64,000 nucleotides of DNA. Origin: Clostridium sp. LS (GTDB taxonomy: Bacteria; Bacillota; Clostridia; Clostridiales; Clostridiaceae). The translations under genes were made by a program, and so were the position numbers. The notes beneath the pieces are model-generated. The model was not told the DNA's origin. It worked only from the letters and a program-made list of their open reading frames with translations, and did not search any database. This document shows positions 17,383 to 26,600 of the stretch, piece after piece; the first letter of the stretch is position 1, and the number at the start of each line of letters is the position of its first letter. Where the stretch lies: assembly GCF_002760435.1 (NCBI RefSeq), contig NZ_AUUU01000009.1:1-64000 (forward strand), in the 5' to 3' direction.

Positions 17383-18413
17383 TGAATAGAATGATTTCAA
17401 GCAAACCTATAAAAGATGATTACATTTTTCGTTTTACTGATGATACTGGTATGTTTCAACATTCAAAATTTGGAATTCCTGACCCTGCTCATGGATATAC
17501 AACAGATGATAATGTAAGAGCATTAATCATGGCTCTTATGATTTACGAAAGGTACAAAGAGAAAAAATACATGGATTTAGTATATCGGTATGCCTCCTTT
17601 TTATTAAATGCCCAAAATGAAAAGGGAACATTTAAAAATTTTATGGATTATAGCAGAAATTGGCTTGAGGAGGAAGGGTCAGAGGATTGTTTTGGTAGAT
17701 GCTTATGGGCTTTGGGTTTTGCTTTGTCTAATGAATTTACGCCACTTGGAGTGAGACAAGGTTTATCAGATATACTAAAAAAAGCTATAAAAAATGTGGT
17801 CTCCCTTAGTTTTCCTAGAGCTAAAGCATATTCCATCATAGGTCTATCTAAAATTGAAAATAGTGAGGCACAAAAGCTTGTGTATGATTTAGCTAACTCA
17901 CTTTGTTTGCAGTATAATAACCATAAAGATGGAAAATGGAAATGGTTTGAAGATACTGTAACTTATTGTAATAGCATTCTTCCGTGGTCGCTATTTGCAG
18001 CTTATAAAGTCACTGGTGAAAAAAGATTTCTTGAAACTGCAGAAGAAAGTCTTAATTTTCTTGAAAATGTAACCTTTAAGGAGGGATATTTTAAACCAGT
18101 AGGCTGCAATGGTTGGCTTTTAAAAAATGGAGTTCCTTCGGAATTTGATGAACAGCCTGTTGAGGCTTGTGAAACAATGCTTACATACATAGAAGCATAT
18201 GAAGTAACAGGAATAAACAGTTATAGGGAAAAAGCAGAAATTTGTTATAGGTGGTATGAAGGATTTAATTCTAGGGGAATTAGTCTTGTGGATAATAATA
18301 CTGGCGGTTGCTTTGATGGATTAACAGAGGAAGGTGTTAATTTAAATATGGGAGCAGAGAGTCTAGTTTCTTATATAATATCTTTTCTAAAAATATCGAG
18401 TATTGATCAATAA
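17379..18413 (+). CDS. Alpha/alpha-barrel glycan-active protein, coupled to the GT4
   Basis: 344 aa. All-helical, with repeating segments typical of (alpha/alpha)6 toroids: GYTTDDNVRALIMALMIYE, EDCFGRCLWALGFAL, FDEQPVEACETMLTYIEAY, and a C-terminal NMGAESLVSYI. Acidic residues at the helix ends (TTDDN, EQPVE) could be catalytic, as in barrel glycosidases and epimerases. The family is often found beside GT4 and GH130 genes and is frequently annotated as glycosyltransferase; its reaction is unknown to me. A 34-bp stretch covering its last codons recurs at 61925 outside the island. Confidence 0.7.
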   Translation: MMNRMISSKPIKDDYIFRFTDDTGMFQHSKFGIPDPAHGYTTDDNVRALIMALMIYERYKEKKYMDLVYRYASFLLNAQNEKGTFKNFMDYSRNWLEEEGSEDCFGRCLWALGFALSNEFTPLGVRQGLSDILKKAIKNVVSLSFPRAKAYSIIGLSKIENSEAQKLVYDLANSLCLQYNNHKDGKWKWFEDTVTYCNSILPWSLFAAYKVTGEKRFLETAEESLNFLENVTFKEGYFKPVGCNGWLLKNGVPSEFDEQPVEACETMLTYIEAYEVTGINSYREKAEICYRWYEGFNSRGISLVDNNTGGCFDGLTEEGVNLNMGAESLVSYIISFLKISSIDQ

Positions 18414-18430
18414 GAAGAGGAGGAGTTTTT

Positions 18431-19795
18431 ATGAGCAATATTAATGAAAGAATTTTTAGACTGTATGATATCAGAGGAATATATGATGAGGACTTAACTG
18501 TAAAGGATGCAGAACTTATTGGAAAAGCATTTGGAACCTTTATAAAAAGAAAGGGAGAGAGTGAAGCAATAGTAGGAAGAGATAATAGAAAATCTTCCCC
18601 TGAGTTATTTAATGGTTTGGTAAAAGGGTTGATGGATACGGGCATTAATGTAGTAGATATTGGTGTTGTTGTTTCTCCAATATTCTATTATTCCACATAT
18701 CTCTATAATATAAAATCAGGAATTATGATCACTGCTAGCCATAATCCTGCTAAATATAATGGATTTAAGGTACAATATGACGGGAGAACTCTATATGGGG
18801 ATGAACTGCAATATATTCGAAAAATTATAATAGATAATGATTTTGAGATTGGGGAAGGAAAATTAACTACACATAGTCCAGTAAGTAGTTATATAGAAAT
18901 GATAAAAGATAAAATAAAGCTCTCAAACAGAAAGCTTAAAGTTGTTGTAGACTGTGGAAATGGTACTGCTGGATTTTTTGCACCCAAAATATTAAAGGAA
19001 TTAGGCTGTGATGTAATTCCACTATATTGTGATTCAAATCCTGATTTCCCAAATCATTTTCCAGACCCAGTAAATTCAGATAATCTAAAAGATTTAATAA
19101 AAGCTGTTAAAGCTAATAATGCTGATTTAGGAGTGGGTTTTGACGGAGATGGAGATAGAATTGGAGTTGTTGACAATTTAGGAAACGTGTTATGGGGGGA
19201 CATGCTTATGATACTTTTCTGGAGAGAGATACTTCCCAAATATCAAGGTACACCAGCAATTGTTGAGGTGAAATGCTCAGAAACATTGGTAGACGAAATA
19301 AAAAGACTTGGAGGAAAGCCGATGCTTTACAATACAGGACATTCACTGATAAAAGCAAAAATGAAAGAGCTAAATGCAGTATTTACGGGAGAAATGTCAG
19401 GTCATATGTTCTTTGCAGATGAATATTTTGGATATGATGATGCTATATATGCCTGTGCTAGATTGCTTAGAATTTTATCAAATACTGACAAAGCTTTAAA
19501 TGAATTATTGGCAGATATACCAAAAACATATTCTACGCCAGAAATAAGAGTTGAATGTTCTGAAGATGAAAAACTTTCTTATGTAAATAAAGCTAAAGAA
19601 TATTTTGAAAACTTAGGAAATGAAATAATAGATATAGATGGAGTGCGTGTTAAATTTGAAGATGGTTGGGGGTTAGTAAGAGCATCTAATACAGGACCTG
19701 AGCTAATTCTTCGCTGCGAGGCAAAAACTTATGATGGATTAGATAGAATAAGAAAAGAAATTTATAATTCCATATATCCTTTGAAAGTTGCTTAA
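18431..19795 (+). CDS. manB: Phosphomannomutase/phosphoglucomutase
   Basis: 454 aa, usual length for the alpha-D-phosphohexomutase family. It shows all four domain signatures: an early FRLYDIRGIYDEDLT, the active-site serine loop TASHNPAKYNGFK (Ser about 101), the metal loop GFDGDGDRIGVVD, and sugar-binding GEMSGHMFF; the phosphate-binding RASNTGPELILR closes the protein. The reaction interconverts mannose-6-phosphate and mannose-1-phosphate (or the glucose pair). It starts with GAGGAGG before the ATG, 17 bp after the barrel gene. It links ManA downstream with the nucleotidyltransferase upstream; GH130 phosphorolysis would deliver the same mannose-1-phosphate. Confidence 0.88.
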   Translation: MSNINERIFRLYDIRGIYDEDLTVKDAELIGKAFGTFIKRKGESEAIVGRDNRKSSPELFNGLVKGLMDTGINVVDIGVVVSPIFYYSTYLYNIKSGIMITASHNPAKYNGFKVQYDGRTLYGDELQYIRKIIIDNDFEIGEGKLTTHSPVSSYIEMIKDKIKLSNRKLKVVVDCGNGTAGFFAPKILKELGCDVIPLYCDSNPDFPNHFPDPVNSDNLKDLIKAVKANNADLGVGFDGDGDRIGVVDNLGNVLWGDMLMILFWREILPKYQGTPAIVEVKCSETLVDEIKRLGGKPMLYNTGHSLIKAKMKELNAVFTGEMSGHMFFADEYFGYDDAIYACARLLRILSNTDKALNELLADIPKTYSTPEIRVECSEDEKLSYVNKAKEYFENLGNEIIDIDGVRVKFEDGWGLVRASNTGPELILRCEAKTYDGLDRIRKEIYNSIYPLKVA

Positions 19796-19810
19796 TGGAG
19801 GTGCTTAGAT

Positions 19811-20896
19811 ATGCTTTATCCATATAAGATGAAGCCAGTTTATAAGGATTATATTTGGGGAGGACATAATCTCAAAAAAATGGGTAAACATATGCTTGAA
19901 AGTAGAGTGGCAGAAAGTTGGGAATTATCTGCTATACCTGGTAGTGAGAGTGAAATAGTCAATGGAGTATTAAAGGGACAGAAACTTACTAATGTAATAG
20001 AAAAGTATGGAAGCCTTGTTCTTGGAGAAAAATTTACTACTATCGTTTCTAAGAACTTATTACCTGTTTTATTAAAATTGATAGATGCAAATAAACCATT
20101 ATCCGTTCAGGTTCATCCTGATGATAAATATGCTATTAAAAATGAGAATGGGAAAATCGGAAAAACTGAAATGTGGTACATTATAGATGCTAAACCTTCT
20201 GCAACGGTGATTCATGGTTTTTCTGAAGGATTTGATAAGAATAAAATAAATGACTCTATTTTAAATCACAAACATGAAGGATTGTATAGAGAGGTTCCTG
20301 TAAAAAAAGGAGATGTGGTTTTTGTTCCAGCGGGAACTGTACATGCGTTGAAAGATGGATTAGTAATTGCTGAAGTTCAACAACATTCGGATCTAACATA
20401 TAGGTTATATGATTATGATAGAATTGATTCAAATGGTAATAAAAGACCACTTCATACAAATAAAGCTCTAGAGGTACTTAATTTTAAAAATAATAAGCCT
20501 TTATATTCTGGACTTTCTATAAGGAATGATAAGTTAAAAAGTACCTATCTAGCAATTAGTGAACACTTTTGTGTTAGATTAATTGAGGGAATAGGAACTC
20601 CAGTAGAATTAATGGCAAATGGTGAATTTTCAGCTCTCATGTTTATAAGTGGTGAAGGAGAAATAATATGGGGAAATGAAAAGGTTCCAGTAGCAGCGCT
20701 TGAAACTGTTCTAATACCAGCATATCTAGGAAGTTATAAAATAGAAGGGACTTTTTCTGCACTTCAAGTTTTTATCCCAGAGTCTCTACCTAATTTATAT
20801 GCTTCTTTGAGAAAGGAAGGTTTTTCAAATGAACAAATAATAAATAATATTGCAGGAGTAGAAAATATCTATGTTCCTCTTAAAATGGCAGTTTAA
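19811..20896 (+). CDS. manA: Class I mannose-6-phosphate isomerase
   Basis: 361 aa cupin-fold type I phosphomannose isomerase. The N-terminus reads PYKMKPVYKDYIWGG. Zinc ligands lie in VQVHPDD and KTEMWYI and in the GTVHAL segment (PAGTVHALKDGLVIAEVQQ), with DLTYRLYDYDR following. It converts fructose-6-phosphate and mannose-6-phosphate. It is the last gene of the CIRCE-controlled operon, 15 bp after the mutase with GGAGGTG. The set supplies GDP-mannose from glycolysis. Direct repeat B starts 55 bp after the stop, and no strong terminator intervenes. Confidence 0.93.
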   Translation: MLYPYKMKPVYKDYIWGGHNLKKMGKHMLESRVAESWELSAIPGSESEIVNGVLKGQKLTNVIEKYGSLVLGEKFTTIVSKNLLPVLLKLIDANKPLSVQVHPDDKYAIKNENGKIGKTEMWYIIDAKPSATVIHGFSEGFDKNKINDSILNHKHEGLYREVPVKKGDVVFVPAGTVHALKDGLVIAEVQQHSDLTYRLYDYDRIDSNGNKRPLHTNKALEVLNFKNNKPLYSGLSIRNDKLKSTYLAISEHFCVRLIEGIGTPVELMANGEFSALMFISGEGEIIWGNEKVPVAALETVLIPAYLGSYKIEGTFSALQVFIPESLPNLYASLRKEGFSNEQIINNIAGVENIYVPLKMAV

Positions 20897-20951
20897 GCTA
20901 GCTTAACAAAAGCATAATTAATTTGAAATCCAATTTAGCAAAATAAAAGGT

Positions 20952-21026
20952 GGTGGGGCATGAAACTAAGAAATACATTTTAATTTATATAGCCTGGTTC
21001 CTGGAGAAAATATATGTAATTTTATA
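20952..21026 (+). repeat. Direct repeat B, right border of the mannoside cassette
   Basis: Same orientation as 13581-13655; shares GTGGGGCATGAAACTAAG, TTTATATAGCCTGGT and GGAGAAAATATATGT with about 12 differences over 75 bp. Confidence 0.8.
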
Positions 21027-21102
21027 ACTATATAAGCGAGTTGAAGCGAAATATTATTTAGATAGATATTTATTATTTTAAGTATTTTGGTATAATATTA
21101 AT

Positions 21103-21183
21103 TGGATAGAGCCGTTGGCTTCTGTCAGTGCTGTAAAATTAATCCGAGAACAAGTAGTTCGAGCTACTTGTTTTCTTTTTTGG
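21103..21183 (+). ncRNA. Candidate small RNA with its own promoter and terminator
   Basis: TATAAT at 21091-21096 precedes about 80 nt that can fold as AGCC-GTT-GGCT, then a stronger hairpin AACAAGTAG-TTCGAG-CTACTTGTT (21149-21172) and a T-tract. There is no credible reading frame with a ribosome binding site. It lies between cassette repeat B and the Rep-like gene, so a copy-control or plasmid-type regulatory RNA is possible. Confidence 0.45.
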
Positions 21184-21248
21184 TTACATACTTTTTTAAG
21201 ATAAAACATATTGATATTCGCTGTTATAGAATATATTGTGTAAAGGGT

Positions 21249-21264
21249 GCGTCAAATTTGACGC
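21249..21264. repeat. Island palindrome, copy 2 (GCGTCAAATTTGACGC)
   Basis: Perfect 16-bp palindrome. Its surroundings (AAGGG before, CAGGG and ATAGC after) are shared with copy 5 at 46069, so the conserved unit is about 30 bp. Confidence 0.65.
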
Positions 21265-21371
21265 AGGGGATAGCTGAGGACATGTCTTTAAAAAGTCTTC
21301 CATTAATATGATTAGCACAGATAATAAATATAAGTAACTAAACATGTAATTAATTATAATAGAAATGATTA

Positions 21372-21385
21372 TGTCGGATTTGACA
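21372..21385. repeat. Island palindrome, copy 3 (inverted)
   Basis: TGTCGGATTTGACA, the reverse complement of copies 1 and 4. It lies just beyond the 3' end of the Rep-like gene. Confidence 0.6.
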
Positions 21386-21456
21386 GTTAATTTATACAGG
21401 AAAACATTTAGATACTAACTGCTTTCCTGTGTAAATTAAAAACTATATGGGATACT

Positions 21457-22386
21457 TTATATTACTTCAATTTTATATTTATTATCAGGTAAGTATAAAA
21501 CATTAAACATTTTTCGTTCATGTAATATATTTAAAGCTTTTTTTATATATTGCCTTTGGTATTTTAATTCACTTTGTGCTACTGGTACAAATTCTATTAA
21601 ATCATCAATTGAGACAGTTAAGCTGCTTTTATTATGCATCCACAGTGAAATTAGCAAATAAAGTTTCCTTGCAGTAAGATTATTAGTTAATCTTAATTTT
21701 TCTCTATTATATACAAGAAAATGTCCATTAATTATCATATCATAGAAGAATCTATTTAGCTTTATTTTACTTATATTATCAAGCTTCAAGTTATCTGTTG
21801 TATTTGAATTATAGTAATTTGGACATCTTTCTATGTACTTATACTTTGTTGAAGTATCTTTAATATAATTTTTGCTTTTGATGTTGTATATTCCGCCATC
21901 ATAACAATTGACAATATTTGTTTCTAAAAGGGTTTCTATACTATTTTTAATATTATTACGAACCTCATTACTTATAAAACTTTTATAGCCTAATTCTTTT
22001 GATAAAGCATTAATTGTAAAATCTATAGTTAGATCTTCTTCAAATATGAATTCTGTCTTTAATATGCAGATATCGTTCTTTGTTTTATTTTTTATAAATA
22101 TGCTTTGCAATGCAGCTAAGATGTCTAAATCTCTTAAAGTAGGAACTCCGAATACTTCATGTCCAGAAACAAAGATACCTCTCTGACCAGGCTTTCCTGT
22201 TCGATTAATCCATTTATAGTATATACTTTTTAACTTTTCACCTTTATATTTAGCTATGAATGGAAGTTGAACACTATTAATTTCTATAATAGATTCTTCA
22301 TCCTTTAGTTTTATTGCTCTTGATTTGCCATTAGTGCTTTTGTGTCCATTAAACATTGTTTCAAAATTTTCATTTCTTTTTGGCAC
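21457..22386 (-). CDS. Plasmid replication-initiator-like protein
   Basis: 309 aa. Basic and soluble. The early block FGVPTLRDLDILAALQSIF followed by paired winged-helix-like segments (SKELGYKSFISNEVRNNIKNSI; the C-terminal QSELKYQRQYIKKALNIL) resembles RepA/TrfA-type initiators; the resemblance is by pattern, not search. It is co-oriented with the RNase H-SWIM gene, and inverted copies of the 14-bp palindrome flank the pair (21372 and 23139), as iterons or autoregulatory sites would. The island thus has two possible replication modules. It could instead be a transcription regulator. Confidence 0.5.
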   Translation of the reverse strand: MPKRNENFETMFNGHKSTNGKSRAIKLKDEESIIEINSVQLPFIAKYKGEKLKSIYYKWINRTGKPGQRGIFVSGHEVFGVPTLRDLDILAALQSIFIKNKTKNDICILKTEFIFEEDLTIDFTINALSKELGYKSFISNEVRNNIKNSIETLLETNIVNCYDGGIYNIKSKNYIKDTSTKYKYIERCPNYYNSNTTDNLKLDNISKIKLNRFFYDMIINGHFLVYNREKLRLTNNLTARKLYLLISLWMHNKSSLTVSIDDLIEFVPVAQSELKYQRQYIKKALNILHERKMFNVLYLPDNKYKIEVI

Positions 22387-22414
22387 TTAATATTTCTCCT
22401 TTATATATTGAAGT

Positions 22415-23044
22415 CTAAAGATTATTTGTATAGTTTTCAGCAGCAATAATATGCTTACACTTTTTTCTTTCCCACCAATGTTGCAGCTTAAAGAAGCGGC
22501 AGGTGCATGTGCAAAGCTCTAAATCAACAGTATAATATATATTTTTATATTTACTACTTTGAGCTAAAAAAATATTATCGTTGATGTATTTAACATTGAT
22601 TTTCTTTGATCTATACTCAGTGTACTTATCTAAGAATGGTTCTTGGCTTAGATAGTGAGCTTTGCGATTAAGATTTCTTGGAATCCATTTTAATTCTATA
22701 TTTTGAAAATTAGACATAAGATTGATGATATTAAGTACATATTCAGGTGGCTTTCTTTTGGTCTTTTTCATGCCTCGAATTATTATTTTATTCACTTTAT
22801 CAATTACATCTTGGTTGTCCCCATAAATAGTAATAATATCATCCTTTTTACAAAGTTCTGTAAGCTTTGTTAAAGACTTAATGATTGCTTGTGCTTCTGC
22901 AAAGTTGGAATTACCACATGGTCCTATGCACTCAGAAAAAAGAAACTCCTCAGATGTTGTTGTGTTCACTATTTGAATACCTATAGTCATTCCTATTGCT
23001 TCATTATTGCTGGCATCGCAGTTGCAAATCCATTCATTCATCAT
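22415..23044 (-). CDS. RNase H-like domain fused to a SWIM zinc finger
   Basis: 209 aa; AGGAGGTGT precedes the ATG. The N-terminal half (1-135) is an RNase H-like fold: CNCDASNNEA with the first catalytic Asp, AEAQAIIKSL with the Glu, YGDNQDVIDKV with the second Asp, and a late IPRNLNRKAHYLS, the pattern of RVT_3/RNase HI proteins. The C-terminal part holds a SWIM finger, CTCRFF...KKCKHIIAA (CxCxnCxH), a DNA/protein-binding module. The fusion is uncommon. Beside a Rep-like gene it might process R-loops or primers during replication. It is transcribed with the Rep-like gene (28-bp gap). Confidence 0.75.
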   Translation of the reverse strand: MMNEWICNCDASNNEAIGMTIGIQIVNTTTSEEFLFSECIGPCGNSNFAEAQAIIKSLTKLTELCKKDDIITIYGDNQDVIDKVNKIIIRGMKKTKRKPPEYVLNIINLMSNFQNIELKWIPRNLNRKAHYLSQEPFLDKYTEYRSKKINVKYINDNIFLAQSSKYKNIYYTVDLELCTCTCRFFKLQHWWERKKCKHIIAAENYTNNL

Positions 23045-23406
23045 ACACCTCCTAGGCTATTAAAATAATATTTTGAATATGATTTAGCAACTTAACAATA
23101 TAACACACGACAACAAAAGTCAATAATGTAAAATAATGTGTCAAATCCGACATGTTTTGATGATTTAGAGAAACAAAAAGAAATTAAGAAAAGTATGTTT
23201 TCTATGGGTAGAGCATGAGATAAACAAATCATTTTTAATAACTCTCTCAGTATACTGAGGAGAAGCCTGAGTAAATTCTGATTTTAATATTAAAGCCTAG
23301 AAAATATAATTAGTATTTTTTACAAATTTTGTGTAATATATTGAATGTTTTCGTCAAAACGAATAAAATATTATTATATACACCAAAAAGTAGAGGTGCA
23401 TTAACT
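23045..23406. promoter_or_regulatory. Divergent control region with island palindrome copy 4
   Basis: A 362-bp gene-free stretch. It contains TGTCAAATCCGACA (23139-23152), AT-rich sequence suited to divergent promoters, and a CTCAGTATACTGAG hairpin at about 23264. The palindrome could control the leftward rep pair, the rightward restriction cluster, or both. Confidence 0.5.
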
Positions 23407-23640
23407 ATGATTGAATATATAACTACACATGAAGCAGCAGAAAAATGGGGAATTACTGCAAGACGTGTGCAACTGTTGTGTTCTCAAGGGAGAATAGTAG
23501 GAGCAGTTAAAAAAGCTTCTGTTTGGCTTATTCCTCAAGAAGCAGAGAAACCATTAGATGGACGAGCTGGGCGAAAAGCGACCAGGAAGAAAGATGATAA
23601 TGTTTTAAGTGGGGGTATTGACTGTGAGCGGCATTATTAA
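23407..23640 (+). CDS. Small excisionase/MerR-type helix-turn-helix protein
   Basis: 77 aa from ATG 23407 (AGAGGTG 7 bp upstream); a longer upstream frame has no ribosome binding site. The core YITTHEAAEKWGITARRVQLLCSQGRI with KKASVWLIPQ is the HTH_17/excisionase-like fold. The C-terminal tail is basic (GRAGRKATRKKDD). Such proteins often precede restriction or toxin operons as regulators. Its 3' end overlaps the start of the helicase gene, showing translational coupling to the restriction cluster. Confidence 0.75.
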   Translation: MIEYITTHEAAEKWGITARRVQLLCSQGRIVGAVKKASVWLIPQEAEKPLDGRAGRKATRKKDDNVLSGGIDCERHY

Positions 23641-26600
23641 TTCAAATGAACAACTTATTAATAAAGTAAATAGTGTGCTTTCTAACAAGAAAAGCAGCCG
23701 AGTGAACATTATAAATGATAAATTAACTCTTTCTGTCTTTTCCGAGTTAAAGGAGAATATGAGCAAAGTTAAGGATATTAACCTTGTAATCAGAGATTCT
23801 GCTTATATTCCTTCAGGTCGAGAAATATCCAGAGAATTTGAGATAAGTCGTACAGTCAATGATATGCTCTTCAATTCCTATGACATTATTGAAAAGAATA
23901 AGTTAAATCATTTAAATAAGGCAAGGAGTATGCATGAGTTCATAGAAAAGCATGTAAATGTAAAAAGGGTAAAGAATAAGGCCATTGTAAAGAGTAATTT
24001 AATGCTTATTGATAATGACTATGCAGTGTTTGGAGATTCATCTTTAGAAATTACTAAAAAGGCACTGACAGGCTTATTTAAAACTATTAATTTTAATGTA
24101 GAGCTTACAGATAAGGAGCAGGTTCAACAGCTATCAAAGAACTTTGAACTGCTTTGGAATAGTAAAGAATATACAGAGGATTTTAAAAAGCAGCTGCTTG
24201 AAAGTTTGAACTTTATATATAAGGAATATGGTCCGGAGTTTATCTATTTCTTTACATTGAATGAACTCTTTGGTGATAATCTGGATTCAGATATTGAAAA
24301 ATTTGAAAATGACCGTATAGGTTTTAAGGATACTGAAATTTGGAGTAGTCTTTTTAAGTTTCAAAAGGATGCAGTTGTTTCTGCTATTAGAAAGATTGAA
24401 AAATATAATGGTTGCATAATAGCAGACAGTGTAGGGCTTGGTAAAACCTTTGAGGCTCTTGCTGTTATAAAATATTATGAATTAAGACAACACAGGGTAT
24501 TAGTACTAACCCCTACAAAGCTTTATGATAACTGGGAGTCATTTAGAAACTCTTATATAGATAATAGATTTGCCAGGGATAGATTTGCTTTTGATATAGT
24601 ATGCCATACTGATTTATCAAGACAGTCAGGAAGGGCACGTAGTGGTCTTGACTTGTCTCGTATAAATTGGGGGAATTATGACTTGCTGGTTATTGATGAA
24701 TCCCATAACTTTAGAAACAGGAATGAAAATCCTGAAAAGATGACAAGGTACGGTAGACTCATTAACGAAATAGTAAAGAAGGGTGTTAAAACCAAGGTTT
24801 TAATGCTATCAGCCACTCCAGTTAACAATTCACTTACAGACTTAAAAAATCAGTTAAGTGTTATAAAGATTGATGATGATAAAGCTTTTAAGGAAGAAGG
24901 AATTCCAAGTATTGATGGAGTTTTAAGAAAAGCTCAAAGGGAGATAAATGAGTGGATGAAAGAAGCTAATAGGAGCAAGAATATCCTTTTAGATAGGTTG
25001 CCATCTGAATTTTTTAAGCTACTTGAAATGATTACAATATCAAGAAGTAGAAAGCATATAACACAATATTATGGTAATGATAATGTAGGAAAGTTTCCAG
25101 ATAAACTTCCTCCAAAAACTTTTAATCCAGAGATTGATAGTAAAGAGAAGTTTTTAAAGTTTAAAGAAACTAATGAAGTTCTTGAGAAGTTAAAACTTGC
25201 GGTATATTCACCTATGTCATATATTAAACCGCAATATAAGGAGTATTATAGGGAAAAATACCAAACGGTTTATGGAGATAGGGTAATATTTTATCATGAG
25301 CAGAGAGAACTTATAACAGCTACATTACATCGCTTTAATTTATTTAAGCGTCTTGAAAGTTCTGTTTATTCTTTTGGAGAAACCATAAGAAGGCTTATGG
25401 AGAGAATAGATAATTATATTAATGTGATAACTAAAGATTTAGAACAGAAATTAAATCTTGAAGTAGATGATATAGATGACGAAGATGAAGTTACGCTTGA
25501 TTATAAATATGAGATAAATGTTAAGCATTTGATGAGCCAAAATTTCCTTGAAGATCTGCTCTATGATAAAGATATACTGAAAAATATTATGAAAGAGGTT
25601 AAGGAAATACTTGAAAATGATAGGGATGAAAAATTAAGAACTCTTGAGGATGTTATAGTTAATAAAATAATAGCTACTCCCTATAATCAAGGAAACCGAA
25701 AGATATTAATATTTACAGCCTTTGCAGACACAGCAAACTATATTTATGAATCAATAGCAGATGAGCTTAAGAAACATAGAATTAATACGGCATGTATTAC
25801 AGGCTCGGGAGAACCTAAAACTACATTAAGCGGAATAAAAAAGGAATTTAATACTGTGCTCAAACACTTTTCACCAAAGTCCAAGCTTGGTGAAGAACTT
25901 CCAAAGGAAATGCAAATTGATGTTGTTGTAGCAACAGACTGTATTTCTGAAGGACAAAACCTTCAGGACGCAGACTGCGTAATTAACTATGATATACAAT
26001 GGAATCCAGTTGTCTTAATTCAAAGGTTTGGAAGAATTGATAGAATAGGAAGTAAAAATGATAAGATAGCTATGATTAACTTCTTCCCTAATATGGAACT
26101 TAATGAGTATTTGCAGCTTGAGCAGAGAGTTAAAGGTAAAATGATGGCGGCAAATCTTTCATCAACAGGGGATGAGGATATACTTTCACCTGAAATGAAT
26201 GACTTTATCTTTAGAAAGAAACAGCTTGAAAGACTTAAAAATGAGGTTGTAGATATAGAAGATTTAAATGATAATATATCCCTTACTGACTTAAATATGA
26301 ATGATTATCTTTATGAACTTGCTGGATTTGTAAGGCAAAATCTTGATGTGAAAAGGGTGCCAAGGGGAGTTTATTCTGTAGCTCAGGGAGGAAAAAAAGG
26401 ATGCATTTTCTGTTTTAAGCATTTAAGGGATGAAGCAAAGCCTAAGAGTGAAAGTTCATTGTATCCATATTATCTTATGTATGTTTTGGAGAATGGAGAA
26501 ATTTATTTTGGAAATAGCAGTGCCAGGGAGACACTAAAGGAGTTTAGGAAACTTACTTACGGTAAGGTAGAACCTGATAGATTGCTTCTTGAAAGATTTA

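Noticed and set aside
21102-21311. 69-codon plus-strand frame
   Set aside because: Spans the candidate small RNA, its terminator and a palindrome; no ribosome binding site.
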